A stretch of DNA of 8,399 nt from Gemmatimonadaceae bacterium (GCA_019689955.1 JADGGM010000099.1:1-8399); one strand, 5' to 3'; positions 1 to 6,830 are shown, numbered from the stretch's first letter. Notes: a model not told the origin generated them from the sequence alone. A program made the numbers and translations.

Positions 1-453
1 GCCGCACGGGACGCGGAGCATGCGCACGCGCGCCGTCGGGGGCGGGCGCCGCGGATCGGCGACGAGCGCGGTCGCGGTCCCCGAGAGTGTGTCGCCTCGG
101 CGGGCGGTCGCAGTGAAGTGCACGAGCACCCCCGCGGGCCACCACGGCGGGTAGAGCATGAGCGTGGAGTCCCCCGAGAGCCCCGCGCGCGACGCGTCGC
201 CGCGCTCCGTGCCGCGCGCCTCGGGAGGGAGGAGCTTCGGGGTCGTGTGCCCCGCGGCGGCCCAGTCGAGCGGCGGGTCCCAGCGGCCGAAGGAGAAGCC
301 GTAGCACTCGCCGGGAGGCGGGGCGCCCGCGCTGTCGCCCACCGACTGCGCGGCCGTCGCGCGTGGGAGGAGCGGGACCGCGCCCGCGAGCGCGGCGACC
401 ATCGCGCTCGCGAGGCACCGACGAACGCGCGGGGCGGGCAACCCGTACCTCAT
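1..453 (-). CDS. Hypothetical secreted protein, 3' end beyond the window
   Basis: Translating the minus strand from the ATG at 453 gives 151 codons without a stop up to the window edge, so the C terminus is missing. The N terminus is signal-peptide-like: basic MRYGLPAPRVRR, a hydrophobic Ala/Val/Leu core at about 14-29, and a likely cleavage near ATAAQ (32-36). The mature part contains CYGFSFGRWDPPLDW at 50-64, then AAAGH, and later a Trp/Pro/Gly segment, YPPWWPAGV, followed by strand-like HFTATARRGDTLSGTATALV. A second Cys is at 150, which could pair with C50. I recall similar CYxFxxGxWxPxLDW proteins as numerous in Gemmatimonadota, but this is memory and not a search. Function is unknown. 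The start lies 56 bases after the preceding stop, no other in-frame start exists nearby upstream, and no strong ribosome-binding site is seen. Base composition matches its neighbours. Confidence 0.72.
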   Translation of the reverse strand, partial: MRYGLPAPRVRRCLASAMVAALAGAVPLLPRATAAQSVGDSAGAPPPGECYGFSFGRWDPPLDWAAAGHTTPKLLPPEARGTERGDASRAGLSGDSTLMLYPPWWPAGVLVHFTATARRGDTLSGTATALVADPRRPPPTARVRMLRVPCG

Positions 454-509
454 GCGAGCTGTAACCCGCCCGCCGTACGGTGTTCCCCGCCCCGCCGTGA
501 TGCTCGGCG

Positions 510-890
510 CTAGAAGCCGAGGCGGACGTGGATGTCGACCAGGACCCCCTCCGGCGCCGACTCGAACACCACGCGCTCGTGCGAGGGGCGAATGATCATC
601 TTCTCGACCGGTCCGTGTCCGTGCCCGTGCCCGCGGCTCCCGCGGCGGTAGTAGACCACGCGCACGCCGTCGTGCTCCTCGTATCGCACGACCTCGTACC
701 CGTGCTTGACGAGGACGTCGCGCGTGACGACGTACGCCTCGCTGACCGTGACGTGTTTCTTGGCCTGCCCCGGGGGAACGTGCCCGTCGTGGCCGTGCCC
801 CTTCCCCTGCGCCTGCGCCACCGTGGACGCGGCGCCGAGCAGGAGCACCGCCCCCGCGAGCGACAGCATGTGGGAGAGACGTCGTTGCAT
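510..890 (-). CDS. Histidine-rich secreted protein with PPGQAKK motif
   Basis: I do not recognise a named family. The 126-residue product has a clear signal peptide (MQRRLSHMLSLAGAVLLLGA, then ASTVAQAQ, with cleavage near residue 26-28). The mature protein starts with a His/Gly segment, GKGHGHDGH (29-37), then PPGQAKK (39-45). A compact alpha/beta region follows, including EAYVVTRDVLVKHGYEVVRY and VRVVYYRRG. A second His/Gly run, GHGHGHG (87-93), precedes a final beta-like part, EKMIIRP...RVVFESAPEGVLVDIHVRLGF. PPGQAKK-type linkers are common in small periplasmic proteins of several phyla. The His clusters suggest metal binding, which is inference only. The chosen start is the ATG at 890. An in-frame ATG at 902 would add MVIA, and no good Shine-Dalgarno decides between them. 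The gene is spaced 101 bases from the operon above, so it may be transcribed separately. Confidence 0.8.
   Translation of the reverse strand: MQRRLSHMLSLAGAVLLLGAASTVAQAQGKGHGHDGHVPPGQAKKHVTVSEAYVVTRDVLVKHGYEVVRYEEHDGVRVVYYRRGSRGHGHGHGPVEKMIIRPSHERVVFESAPEGVLVDIHVRLGF
611..634. repeat. Hexanucleotide repeat encoding the Gly-His run
   Basis: Four near-identical 6-base units (GTCCGT, GTCCGT, GCCCGT, GCCCGC on the plus strand) lie in tandem and encode the GHGHGHG segment of the histidine-rich protein. The units keep the reading frame, so gain or loss would only change the number of Gly-His pairs. Confidence 0.6.
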
Positions 891-924
891 CGCGATCACC
901 ATGAGCAGAAGTGGTCGATCACCG

Positions 925-941
925 CCGGCGCGCAGCGCCGG
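925..941 (-). terminator. Perfect hairpin after the operon (weak terminator candidate)
   Basis: CCGGCGC and GCGCCGG pair perfectly over 7 bp with a 3-base loop, in the 101-base spacer between the mini-protein stop (992) and the start at 890. On the minus strand the sequence after the stem is GGTGATCGACC, with no U-tract. It is therefore either a poor intrinsic terminator, a 5'-UTR structure of the next gene, or incidental in GC-rich DNA. No convincing promoter was found in the same spacer. Confidence 0.33.
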
Positions 942-991
942 ACTGTCCCAAGCGGACGCACGGGAGCCGGTCCGGGCAACTTCTACACCGC

Positions 992-1153
992 TCACGGCAG
1001 ATAGGTGTCGCATGCGCGGCGCGCGGCGTACAGCCCGACGCCCGTTCCCACCATGCTCACCATGAACGCCGTCATGACGCCGACGTGGGCGCCGAGCCAC
1101 CACCCGATCCCGCCGCCGACGGTGCTGCCGAGCAACGCGATCATTCCGCGCAT
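992..1153 (-). CDS. 53-residue glycine-rich membrane mini-protein
   Basis: This small gene is easily missed because it is short. It begins at an ATG that shares one base with the lspA stop (TGATG) and ends at TGA 994-992. The product is 53 residues with two hydrophobic stretches, about 4-20 and 22-42, joined around GWWLGAHVG. Glycines are spaced in a zipper-like pattern (G9, G13-G15, G17, G21, G25, then G36, G38, G40). It ends in the basic ARRACDTYLP, suggesting a helical hairpin packed tightly in the membrane. From memory, short proteins with a GWWLG...MTAF(x)VSMVGTGxGxY pattern occur in many bacteria without assigned function; that recollection is not a search result. The overlap with lspA makes co-translation likely. 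It closes the overlapping gene chain. Function is unknown. Confidence 0.78.
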   Translation of the reverse strand: MRGMIALLGSTVGGGIGWWLGAHVGVMTAFMVSMVGTGVGLYAARRACDTYLP

Positions 1154-1680
1154 CAGTCCCCCGGGGAGCTCGCCGGTGCGGCGTCCGCGGCCCGCGCCCC
1201 CTCGTCGCGCCAGAGCAGCACCGCGAGAAGCACGGCACCGACGGAGATGCCGACGTCGGCGACGTTGAAGGTCCAGAAGCGATACGATCCGACGCCGATG
1301 TCGATGAAGTCGACGACGCCGCGCGCGGAGAGGACGCGGTCGGCGAGGTTGCCGAGCGCGCCGCCGCTCACGAGGCCGAGCGCGAGGGTGCGCATCCAGT
1401 CGCCGGGCGCGGTGCGGCGATACAGGCCGCCGATGACCGCGAGCGCGACGATCGTGAGGGCGATCAGCATCGCGCGCGAGTGCGGGCCGAAGGAGATGCT
1501 CGTAGCGCCGGCGGGGTTGTAGGCGAGGGTGAAGCGGATCACGTCGCCGAGTACGTCGTGCGGCACGTACGGGGGAGTGAGGTGCTCGACGGCGAGCCGC
1601 TTGGTAGTGCAATCGGCCAGGAGGAGGCAGACGACGAGGGGCCAGAAAAGGTGCCCCTTCCGGTCGCGCGCGCCGCTCAT
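1153..1680 (-). CDS. lspA: Lipoprotein signal peptidase (signal peptidase II)
   Basis: LspA removes the signal peptide from diacylglyceryl-modified prolipoproteins in the inner membrane and is the globomycin target. The 175-residue protein has four likely membrane helices at about 11-30, 69-88, 95-112 and 136-157. Conserved motifs appear in order. ADCTTK at 22-27 corresponds to the family DxxTK. FTLAYNPAGATS at 50-61 corresponds to the N-x-G-A-x-F/S region. GNLADR lies at 110-115. The catalytic Asp pair is D124 in GVVDFID and D142 in FNVADVGIS. The Ala/Ser/Pro-rich tail after residue 160 is not conserved. The start is the ATG at 1680, within the stop of the preceding gene (ATGA). No Shine-Dalgarno is visible, so coupling is likely. 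The stop overlaps the next ATG by one base (TGATG). All key residues are kept, so an active enzyme is expected. Confidence 0.95.
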   Translation of the reverse strand: MSGARDRKGHLFWPLVVCLLLADCTTKRLAVEHLTPPYVPHDVLGDVIRFTLAYNPAGATSISFGPHSRAMLIALTIVALAVIGGLYRRTAPGDWMRTLALGLVSGGALGNLADRVLSARGVVDFIDIGVGSYRFWTFNVADVGISVGAVLLAVLLWRDEGARAADAAPASSPGD

Positions 1681-2078
1681 CGGGTGGACACCACGGCACC
1701 GACGACGGCGCCCAGCGCGGTGCCGAGCCAGAAGGTGCCCTGCTTGTACCACGGCGTGCGCGGCCGCATGAGGAGCGCGACGTGGTCGCTGGTCACCGGC
1801 ATCGTCTGCCCCGTGATGAGCGCCGTCACGGTGTCGTGCGCCACGCGCACGACGGTGAAGCGGGCCACGAGGGCGTCGTGCCGGCTCGGGTCCACCGCGA
1901 TCCCGCGCTGGCCGCGGTGGATCCAGCGCGCGGCGCCGGCGCGGAAGGCGAAGAGGCTGTCGTCCACCGGCGTGATCTCGAACCGGTAGGCAGCTTGCTG
2001 CGCGCTCGCGCGGCGCGGGACCGCGGCGGCGCACGCGAGGGAGGCGATCACGGCGGCGGCTCGGGCGACGCGCGTCAC
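1677..2078 (-). CDS. Hypothetical exported protein between rseP and lspA
   Basis: I do not recognise a family. The 133-residue product starts with a signal-peptide-like N terminus: MTRVAR, then a hydrophobic Ala/Val stretch, then PRRASAQQ with a probable cleavage after ASA near residue 26. The mature part is a short beta-rich domain (YRFEITPVDDSLFAFRAGAARW, given here as residues about 30-51 in outline, then RFTVVRVAHDTVTALITGQ). It ends with a hydrophobic, glycine-containing helix, TFWLGTALGAVVGAVVS, and the last residues TR. This suggests an envelope protein anchored at its C terminus. The start is GTG at 2078, overlapping the rseP stop (GTGA). The frame is open far upstream inside rseP, but only this start gives a signal peptide. 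The TGA overlaps the lspA ATG. Locked between two envelope peptidases by four-base overlaps, it is probably co-translated and acts in the same compartment. There is no lipobox, so it is not itself an LspA substrate. Confidence 0.8.
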   Translation of the reverse strand: MTRVARAAAVIASLACAAAVPRRASAQQAAYRFEITPVDDSLFAFRAGAARWIHRGQRGIAVDPSRHDALVARFTVVRVAHDTVTALITGQTMPVTSDHVALLMRPRTPWYKQGTFWLGTALGAVVGAVVSTR

Positions 2079-3529
2079 AATCGGAGCAGGTTCCTCACCC
2101 AGCTCGTGATGTCGTTGTACATCACGATCACGAAGAGCAGGGCGATCGCGGCCAGCCCGAATCGCAGCAGGTACTCGCGCGTGCGCACGCTCAGCGCGCT
2201 CCCCTTCACCGTCTCGGCCACGTTGATGACGATCTGGCCGCCGTCGAGGATCGGGATCGGGAGGAGGTTGAAGACGGCGACGTTGATGCTCAGCAGCGCG
2301 ATGAGATACAAGACGTCTTCCCACCCCCGCCGCGCCGCGGTCGCGCTCGCGCGCCCGATGGCGATCGGGCCGTTCAGCTTGCGCACGGAGAGCTGCCCGG
2401 TGACGAGGTCGCGCACCGCGTGGACCACCAGCCCCGCGTTCACCCACGTGGCCGACCACCCGCCGGAGATCGCCTGCGCGAGCGTGATCGGCTCGCGCTC
2501 CCCCATGGTCGCACGCTGCGCGCCGATCTTGCCGACGATCTCGTCCTTCCCCGTGATCGGGTTGGGCTGCGGCGTGGAATCGGGGCGCACGGCCAGATGC
2601 ACCGGTGCGCCCTTGCGCATCACGGTGAACGTCAGCGTTTGCCCCGGCGAGCGCTCGATGCGGTCCACGAGCTGGCTCCACGTCTGCACCGGGGTCCCGT
2701 CGACCGCGACCACGCTGTCGCCGTGCTGGAGCCGCGCGCGGTCTGCGGGGCTGTCGGGGACCACGTCGTCGATCACCGGCGGGAGGTACGGTGCGATCGC
2801 GTTCTCGATCTGCGCGCGCGTCACCCCGGACGCCCCGCCGACCGGAACGGTGACGGTGGTCCGCTGCGTCCGGATGGCGATGGTGGGTCCGGGCATGGTG
2901 TCGATTGCGGCGAGCACGTCGTTCCAGCTCGCCACGGGCGCGCCGTTCACGGCGAGGATCGTGTCCCCCACCGCGAGCCGCTGGGCGAGCCCCTCGGCGC
3001 CGGGAATGGGCTCCACGCCGCCGATCACCCGCGTCCGGATCACCGGGTTGCCCAGGTAGTAGGCGAGGCCGGCGAGGACCACGAAGCCGAGGACCATGTT
3101 CATGGTCACGCCGGCGATCATGATGAGGAGCCGCGCCAGGAGCGGCTTCGACTCGAACCACCGGTGCTCCGGCACGGGGTTCGGGCCGAAGGGCGCGAGC
3201 CCGTTGGGGTCGTACCAGCGTGGGCGCGTGCGCCCGGCAGCGAGCTCCTCGGGGGCCGGGGCGGGCTGCTCTCCTCCCCCCTCGATCATCGCCATCGCCT
3301 CGTCGTCGCGCGAGGCCATGCGCACGTAGCCGCCGAGCGGGATGGCAGCGAGCACGTATTCCGTCTCCCCCCACTTGCGGCTCCAGAGCGCGGGGCCGAA
3401 GCCGATGGAGAAGCGCGGTGCGTACACGCCCACCGCCTTGGCGGCGAGAAAGTGCCCGAGCTCGTGGATGAAGATCACGAGCCCGAACACCACGACGATG
3501 GCCAGGAACGACCGTAGCACGTCTAGCAT
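2075..3529 (-). CDS. rseP: RIP zinc metalloprotease RseP (site-2 protease)
   Basis: This is an inner-membrane zinc protease that cuts transmembrane segments, classically anti-sigma factors in envelope stress and remnant signal peptides. The 484-residue protein begins with a membrane helix carrying the HELGH zinc motif at 22-26. RFSIGFGPALWSRKWGETEY and IPLGGYVRM (63-71) form the conserved membrane-associated loop. A second membrane helix follows at about 131-158. Two PDZ domains follow, at about 163-230 (ending of the first includes GDTILAVNGAPV) and 250-316 (GDSVVAVDGTPV). The third zinc ligand is the Asp of PILDGG (D429) within a late membrane helix, and a last helix ends near 471. About 55 residues, acidic and proline-rich, separate GGYVRM from FESKP, clearly longer than in E. 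coli. The ATG overlaps the dxr stop by seven bases and has GAGAGAG upstream. The stop overlaps the next GTG (GTGA). Confidence 0.95.
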   Translation of the reverse strand: MLDVLRSFLAIVVVFGLVIFIHELGHFLAAKAVGVYAPRFSIGFGPALWSRKWGETEYVLAAIPLGGYVRMASRDDEAMAMIEGGGEQPAPAPEELAAGRTRPRWYDPNGLAPFGPNPVPEHRWFESKPLLARLLIMIAGVTMNMVLGFVVLAGLAYYLGNPVIRTRVIGGVEPIPGAEGLAQRLAVGDTILAVNGAPVASWNDVLAAIDTMPGPTIAIRTQRTTVTVPVGGASGVTRAQIENAIAPYLPPVIDDVVPDSPADRARLQHGDSVVAVDGTPVQTWSQLVDRIERSPGQTLTFTVMRKGAPVHLAVRPDSTPQPNPITGKDEIVGKIGAQRATMGEREPITLAQAISGGWSATWVNAGLVVHAVRDLVTGQLSVRKLNGPIAIGRASATAARRGWEDVLYLIALLSINVAVFNLLPIPILDGGQIVINVAETVKGSALSVRTREYLLRFGLAAIALLFVIVMYNDITSWVRNLLRL

Positions 3530-4662
3530 GCGAACATCTCTCTCACGAAGCGGCGCGCCCGCTCGTCGGCGGCAAGGAGCGCATCGCGGGTCCGTCCATC
3601 GGCGTCGCCCAGAGCGGCGAGCGCGGCCTCGATCCCCCGTGGGATGTCGCCGAAGCGGATGCGGCCGTCGAGGAACAGCGCGACCGCCTGCTCGTTGGCC
3701 GCGTTGAACACCGCCGGCGCCGCACCACCGCGCCGCCCCGCCTCGATCCCGAGCCGAAGCGCCGGGAAGTCGGCGGACCGGACCCGCTCGAAGGTGAGCG
3801 GGCTCAGCTCCACGGGATCGAAGGGTGGTACCCCGGTGTCGTGGACCCGTTCGGGGTGGGTGAGGGCGTAGAGCACCGGCAGCTCCATACTCGGCACGCC
3901 GAGCTGCGCCAGCACGCTCCCGTCCACCATCTCCACGAACGAGTGCACCACGCTCTGGGGGTGCACCACCACCTCGATCTGGTCGTACGACAGCCCGAAG
4001 AGAAAGTGGGCCTCGATCACCTCCAGCGCCTTGTTGGCGAGCGTCGCGCTGTCCACCGTGATCTTCCGCCCCATTCGCCAGGTGGGGTGCTGGAGGGCAT
4101 CGGCGACGGTCGCTGTCTGTAGACGCTCACGCGGCCACGCACGGAACGGGCCGCCCGAGGCGGTGAGGACGAGCCGGCGCACGTCCTCCGGCCGACGCCC
4201 CGCCAGGCACTGCAAGATCGCGCTGTGCTCGCTGTCGACCGGGACGATCTCCCCGCCCCCGGCGCGGCACGCCTCGCCCACGAGGGGGCCGGCCATGACC
4301 AGCGTCTCCTTGTTCGCGAGCGCCACGCGCTTCCCGGCCCGGACTGCGGCCAGCGTCGCGTCGAGCCCCGCGGCGCCGACCACGGCGTTGAGCACGATCG
4401 ACACATCGGGGTGCTCGACCGCCTTCACGAGACACTCCGCGCCGCACGCCCACGTCTCGTGCGTGCTCGCGCCGTTCTGCACGATCCCGACGAAGCTGGG
4501 GTGGAACTGCCGCACCTGCTCCTCGAGGAGCGCGCTGTTCGAGAACGCGGTGAGCGCGGCCACGGAGAAGCGCTCGGGGTGCCGCTGCAGCACGCGGAGC
4601 GCGGTGGTGCCGATCGACCCGGTCGATCCGAGGATCGCGACGCCTCGCGGTGCGGCAGTCAT
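3523..4662 (-). CDS. dxr: 1-deoxy-D-xylulose 5-phosphate reductoisomerase
   Basis: Dxr converts DXP to 2-C-methyl-D-erythritol 4-phosphate with NADPH and a divalent metal, the first committed step of the MEP isoprenoid pathway; the family is the target of fosmidomycin. The product is 379 residues, slightly shorter than E. coli. GSTGSIG at 12-18 is the NADPH-binding loop, and LANKETLVMAG lies at 115-125. The metal ligands sit in VPVDSEHSAI (D143 and E145) and in E214. The substrate-contact set is S169 (ASGGPF), H192 (HPTWRMG), S205, N210 and K211, all conserved; NKALE replaces the usual NKGLE. VVVHPQSVVHSFVEM follows at 231-245. The frame is open far upstream inside cdsA, but MTAAPRGVAILGSTG is the natural N terminus and its ATG overlaps the cdsA stop. 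Its TAG lies within the first codons of rseP (ATGCTAG). In this operon it supplies isoprenoid precursor used downstream by UppS. Confidence 0.97.
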   Translation of the reverse strand: MTAAPRGVAILGSTGSIGTTALRVLQRHPERFSVAALTAFSNSALLEEQVRQFHPSFVGIVQNGASTHETWACGAECLVKAVEHPDVSIVLNAVVGAAGLDATLAAVRAGKRVALANKETLVMAGPLVGEACRAGGGEIVPVDSEHSAILQCLAGRRPEDVRRLVLTASGGPFRAWPRERLQTATVADALQHPTWRMGRKITVDSATLANKALEVIEAHFLFGLSYDQIEVVVHPQSVVHSFVEMVDGSVLAQLGVPSMELPVLYALTHPERVHDTGVPPFDPVELSPLTFERVRSADFPALRLGIEAGRRGGAAPAVFNAANEQAVALFLDGRIRFGDIPRGIEAALAALGDADGRTRDALLAADERARRFVREMFAC

Positions 4663-5531
4663 CGGATGGCCGGGATGAGGACGTGGGGGAAGGTGAAGAC
4701 GAAGTACGCAGCCGGGAGCGCGAAGAGGAGCGAGTCGATCCGATCCAGCACCCCGCCGTGTCCCGGGATGAGGTGCGAGCTGTCCTTCACGTTGGCCTCC
4801 CGCTTGATCAGCGACTCCGCGAGATCTCCGACCTGCACGGCCACTCCGACGACGAGCCCGAAGAGGAGCGCGTTCCGTGGCGTCATCCCGAGCATGGCGT
4901 ACCGGGGGAGCAGGAACCGCGCGTACGCCCAGCTCACGAGCATCGCGGCCGCGAGCCCGCCGATCGCGCCTTCGACGGTCTTCCCGGGGCTCACCGCCGG
5001 GATGAGCTTGTGCCGCCCGATCGCGCGCCCCACGAAGTACGCGGCGGTGTCCGAGCCCCACGTGACGGCGAGCGGGAGCACGAGGAGCGTGGTCCCCGCG
5101 GGGGCGCCGAGTATGTAGTTGTGGTAGCGGATGGCGTAGGCGAAGCTCAGCATCCCGGCGGTGTAGAGCACGCCGAAGACGGTCGTGGCCACGGCGCCCA
5201 GCGGCTGCCCGTTGGGGCCGCGGAGCCAGATGGCCGCGGCGAGGAGAGCGAGCACCACGACGGCGCCGAGGGTGAGGACGGGGGGGTTGAAGTGGCCGAG
5301 CTGGTAGCCGGCGACGGCGATGGGGAGGAGGAAGGCGATGGTGACGCCGGCGGCCGCGAAGGGGGCGCCCCCGGTCGCGCGGACCATGCGGAACAGCTCA
5401 CCCGCGGCGAGGGCGGCGGCGACGGCGAGAAGGAGGGCGAGGAACAGTCCGCCGGCGTACACCGCCCCGACGACGACCGGGATGGCGACGACCGCGAACA
5501 GGACGCGCGCCGCGAGATTGGAGAGGGCCAC
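4659..5531 (-). CDS. cdsA: Phosphatidate cytidylyltransferase (CDP-diglyceride synthase)
   Basis: CdsA is an inner-membrane enzyme that joins CTP and phosphatidic acid to make CDP-diacylglycerol, the precursor of most phospholipids. The 290-residue protein is strongly hydrophobic with about eight likely membrane segments, starting at roughly 8-27 and 29-45. SDTAAYFVGRAIGRHK at 160-175, followed by SPGKTVEG at 181-188, is the conserved cytoplasmic part. The full CDS signature runs from S240 to D266 and contains LIKREANVKD, then PGHGGVLDRID. The start is GTG at 5531, directly after the uppS stop (TAAGTG). There is no Shine-Dalgarno, so translation probably depends on uppS. The stop TGA overlaps the dxr ATG (ATGA). 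All signature residues are present, so it should be active. Confidence 0.96.
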   Translation of the reverse strand: MALSNLAARVLFAVVAIPVVVGAVYAGGLFLALLLAVAAALAAGELFRMVRATGGAPFAAAGVTIAFLLPIAVAGYQLGHFNPPVLTLGAVVVLALLAAAIWLRGPNGQPLGAVATTVFGVLYTAGMLSFAYAIRYHNYILGAPAGTTLLVLPLAVTWGSDTAAYFVGRAIGRHKLIPAVSPGKTVEGAIGGLAAAMLVSWAYARFLLPRYAMLGMTPRNALLFGLVVGVAVQVGDLAESLIKREANVKDSSHLIPGHGGVLDRIDSLLFALPAAYFVFTFPHVLIPAIR

Positions 5532-6275
5532 TTACACGGGGACGCGGCCGAATCGCCGATCGCGGGCCTGGAACGCAAGGATGGCCTCGTACAGGTGTCG
5601 CCGGGTGAAGTCGGGCCACAGCACGGGCGACATGTACAGCTCCGCGTAGGCGACCTGCCACAGGAGAAAGTTGGAGATGCGCTGCTCTCCGGAGGTGCGG
5701 ATGAGCAGATCGGGGTCGGGACAGTCGCTGGTGTAGAGCCGCTGGCTCAGCGTGTCCTCGTCGATGTCCTCGAGCGCGAGGCGGCCGTCGCGGACGTCGC
5801 CGGCGAGGAGTCTGGCGGCGCGCACGAGCTCGGCCCGTGCGCCGTACGAGATGAAGAGGTTGAGGGTGAGCCGCTGGTTGCCGGCGGTCCGCGTCATGAG
5901 CCCCTCGGCCGCCGCGGCGGCGCCGGGGGAGAGCCGGGAGAGATCGCCGAGGATGCGCACGCGCACGCCGCGCGCGTCGAGCTCATCGGCTTCGCGCGCG
6001 ATGTACTCCTGCAGGAGCGACATGAGCGCGTTCACCTCGAGCAGCGGGCGCTGCCAGTTCTCCTGCGAGAAGGCGAAGAGGGAGAGCACCTCCACCTCCG
6101 CCTCGATCGCCCCTTCCACGACCTCGCGGACGGCCTTCATCCCCGAGCGGTGGCCGAGCGGGCGCGGAAGGTTCCGCTCGCGCGCCCACCGTCCGTTGCC
6201 ATCCATGATGATCGCGATGTGGCGCGGGACGGCGCCGTTCAGGCGCATCTGCGCGAGCAGCTCGGCACCTTCCAT
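5532..6275 (-). CDS. uppS: Undecaprenyl diphosphate synthase (cis-prenyltransferase)
   Basis: UppS adds isopentenyl units in cis to farnesyl diphosphate to make the C55 carrier lipid needed for peptidoglycan and other surface polymers. The 247-residue length fits the family. HIAIIMDGNGRWA at 19-31 carries the catalytic Asp (D25) and the diphosphate-binding loop. GHRSG at 41-45 and FSQENWQRP at 69-77 (usually FSTENW) follow. LFISYGARAEL at 140-150 shows YGAR where YGGR is usual. DPDLLIRTSGEQRISNFLLW at 187-206 is the conserved C-terminal substrate-binding motif. The enzyme is a peripheral cytoplasmic dimer. The start is the ATG immediately after the frr TGA, with GGAAG about six bases upstream inside frr. 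The stop TAA abuts the GTG of cdsA. A trans-prenyltransferase is excluded because there are no DDxxD motifs. Product chain length (C55 or another) cannot be read from sequence alone. Confidence 0.96.
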   Translation of the reverse strand: MEGAELLAQMRLNGAVPRHIAIIMDGNGRWARERNLPRPLGHRSGMKAVREVVEGAIEAEVEVLSLFAFSQENWQRPLLEVNALMSLLQEYIAREADELDARGVRVRILGDLSRLSPGAAAAAEGLMTRTAGNQRLTLNLFISYGARAELVRAARLLAGDVRDGRLALEDIDEDTLSQRLYTSDCPDPDLLIRTSGEQRISNFLLWQVAYAELYMSPVLWPDFTRRHLYEAILAFQARDRRFGRVPV

Positions 6276-6830
6276 TCAGACTTCCATGATCTCCGCTTCT
6301 TTCGCCTTCACCATCTCGTCGATCCGCGCGATGTGATCGTCGTGGAGCTTCTGCAGCTCCTTCTCGGCGTGCTTCTTGTCGTCCTCGGAGACCTTGTCGA
6401 GCTTCTTCATCATGTCGCGCGCGTGCGTCCGCGCGTGGCGCACGGCGATCCGCCCTTCCTCGGCGAGCTTGTGCACGACCTTCACGAGGTCGCGGCGGCG
6501 CTCCTCGTTGAGCGCGGGGATGGGGACGCGGATCACCCCGCCCTGGTTCGACGGGTTGAGCCCCAGGTCCGATTCGCGGATCGCCTTCTCGATGGCGCTC
6601 GCGAGCCCCTTGTCCCACGGCGTCACCGTGAGGAGACGCGGTTCCGGCGCCGACACGCTCGCGACCTGCGAGAGCGGCAGCGTCTGGCCGTAGGCCTCGA
6701 CGCGGACCGTGTCGAGGAGAGCGGGGCTCGCCTTGCCGCTCCGGATGGAGCCGAACTCGCGCTTGGAGTTCTCCACGGCCTTGTCCATGGCCGCGCGGCA
6801 CTCTTTCGTGATCTCTGGGATGGAGCTCAT
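6276..6830 (-). CDS. frr: Ribosome recycling factor
   Basis: RRF works with EF-G in the cytoplasm to split post-termination ribosomes. The product is 184 residues against a usual 185 or so. Domain I is the three-helix bundle formed by the N-terminal helix ([20 protein letters not shown], 15-34) and the C-terminal half. Domain II includes [20 protein letters not shown] and [29 protein letters not shown] and the ending [14 protein letters not shown] are typical. The segment that reads RNVRRDAND in E. coli is RHARTHARD here, so the double Arg-Asp is not kept. The start is the ATG at 6830, within the pyrH stop (ATGA overlap). An open frame extends further upstream but lies inside pyrH and lacks family similarity. 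There is no Shine-Dalgarno before the ATG, which supports coupling to pyrH. The stop TGA directly abuts the uppS ATG. Confidence 0.96.
   Translation of the reverse strand: MSSIPEITKECRAAMDKAVENSKREFGSIRSGKASPALLDTVRVEAYGQTLPLSQVASVSAPEPRLLTVTPWDKGLASAIEKAIRESDLGLNPSNQGGVIRVPIPALNEERRRDLVKVVHKLAEEGRIAVRHARTHARDMMKKLDKVSEDDKKHAEKELQKLHDDHIARIDEMVKAKEAEIMEV

Noticed and set aside
118..513. A 131-codon plus-strand frame at the left edge
   Set aside because: It is the shadow of the minus-strand secreted protein at 453-1, which has a signal peptide and sensible composition; the plus-strand product is Arg-rich with no features.
1606..1626. A lipobox-like LLLADC near the N terminus of LspA
   Set aside because: Asp before the Cys does not fit a lipobox; the Asp belongs to the conserved LspA DxxTK motif.
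2420..3517. A 365-codon plus-strand frame opposite rseP
   Set aside because: It is a low-complexity Arg/His/Asp/Gly translation mirroring the rseP codons; rseP has all family motifs.
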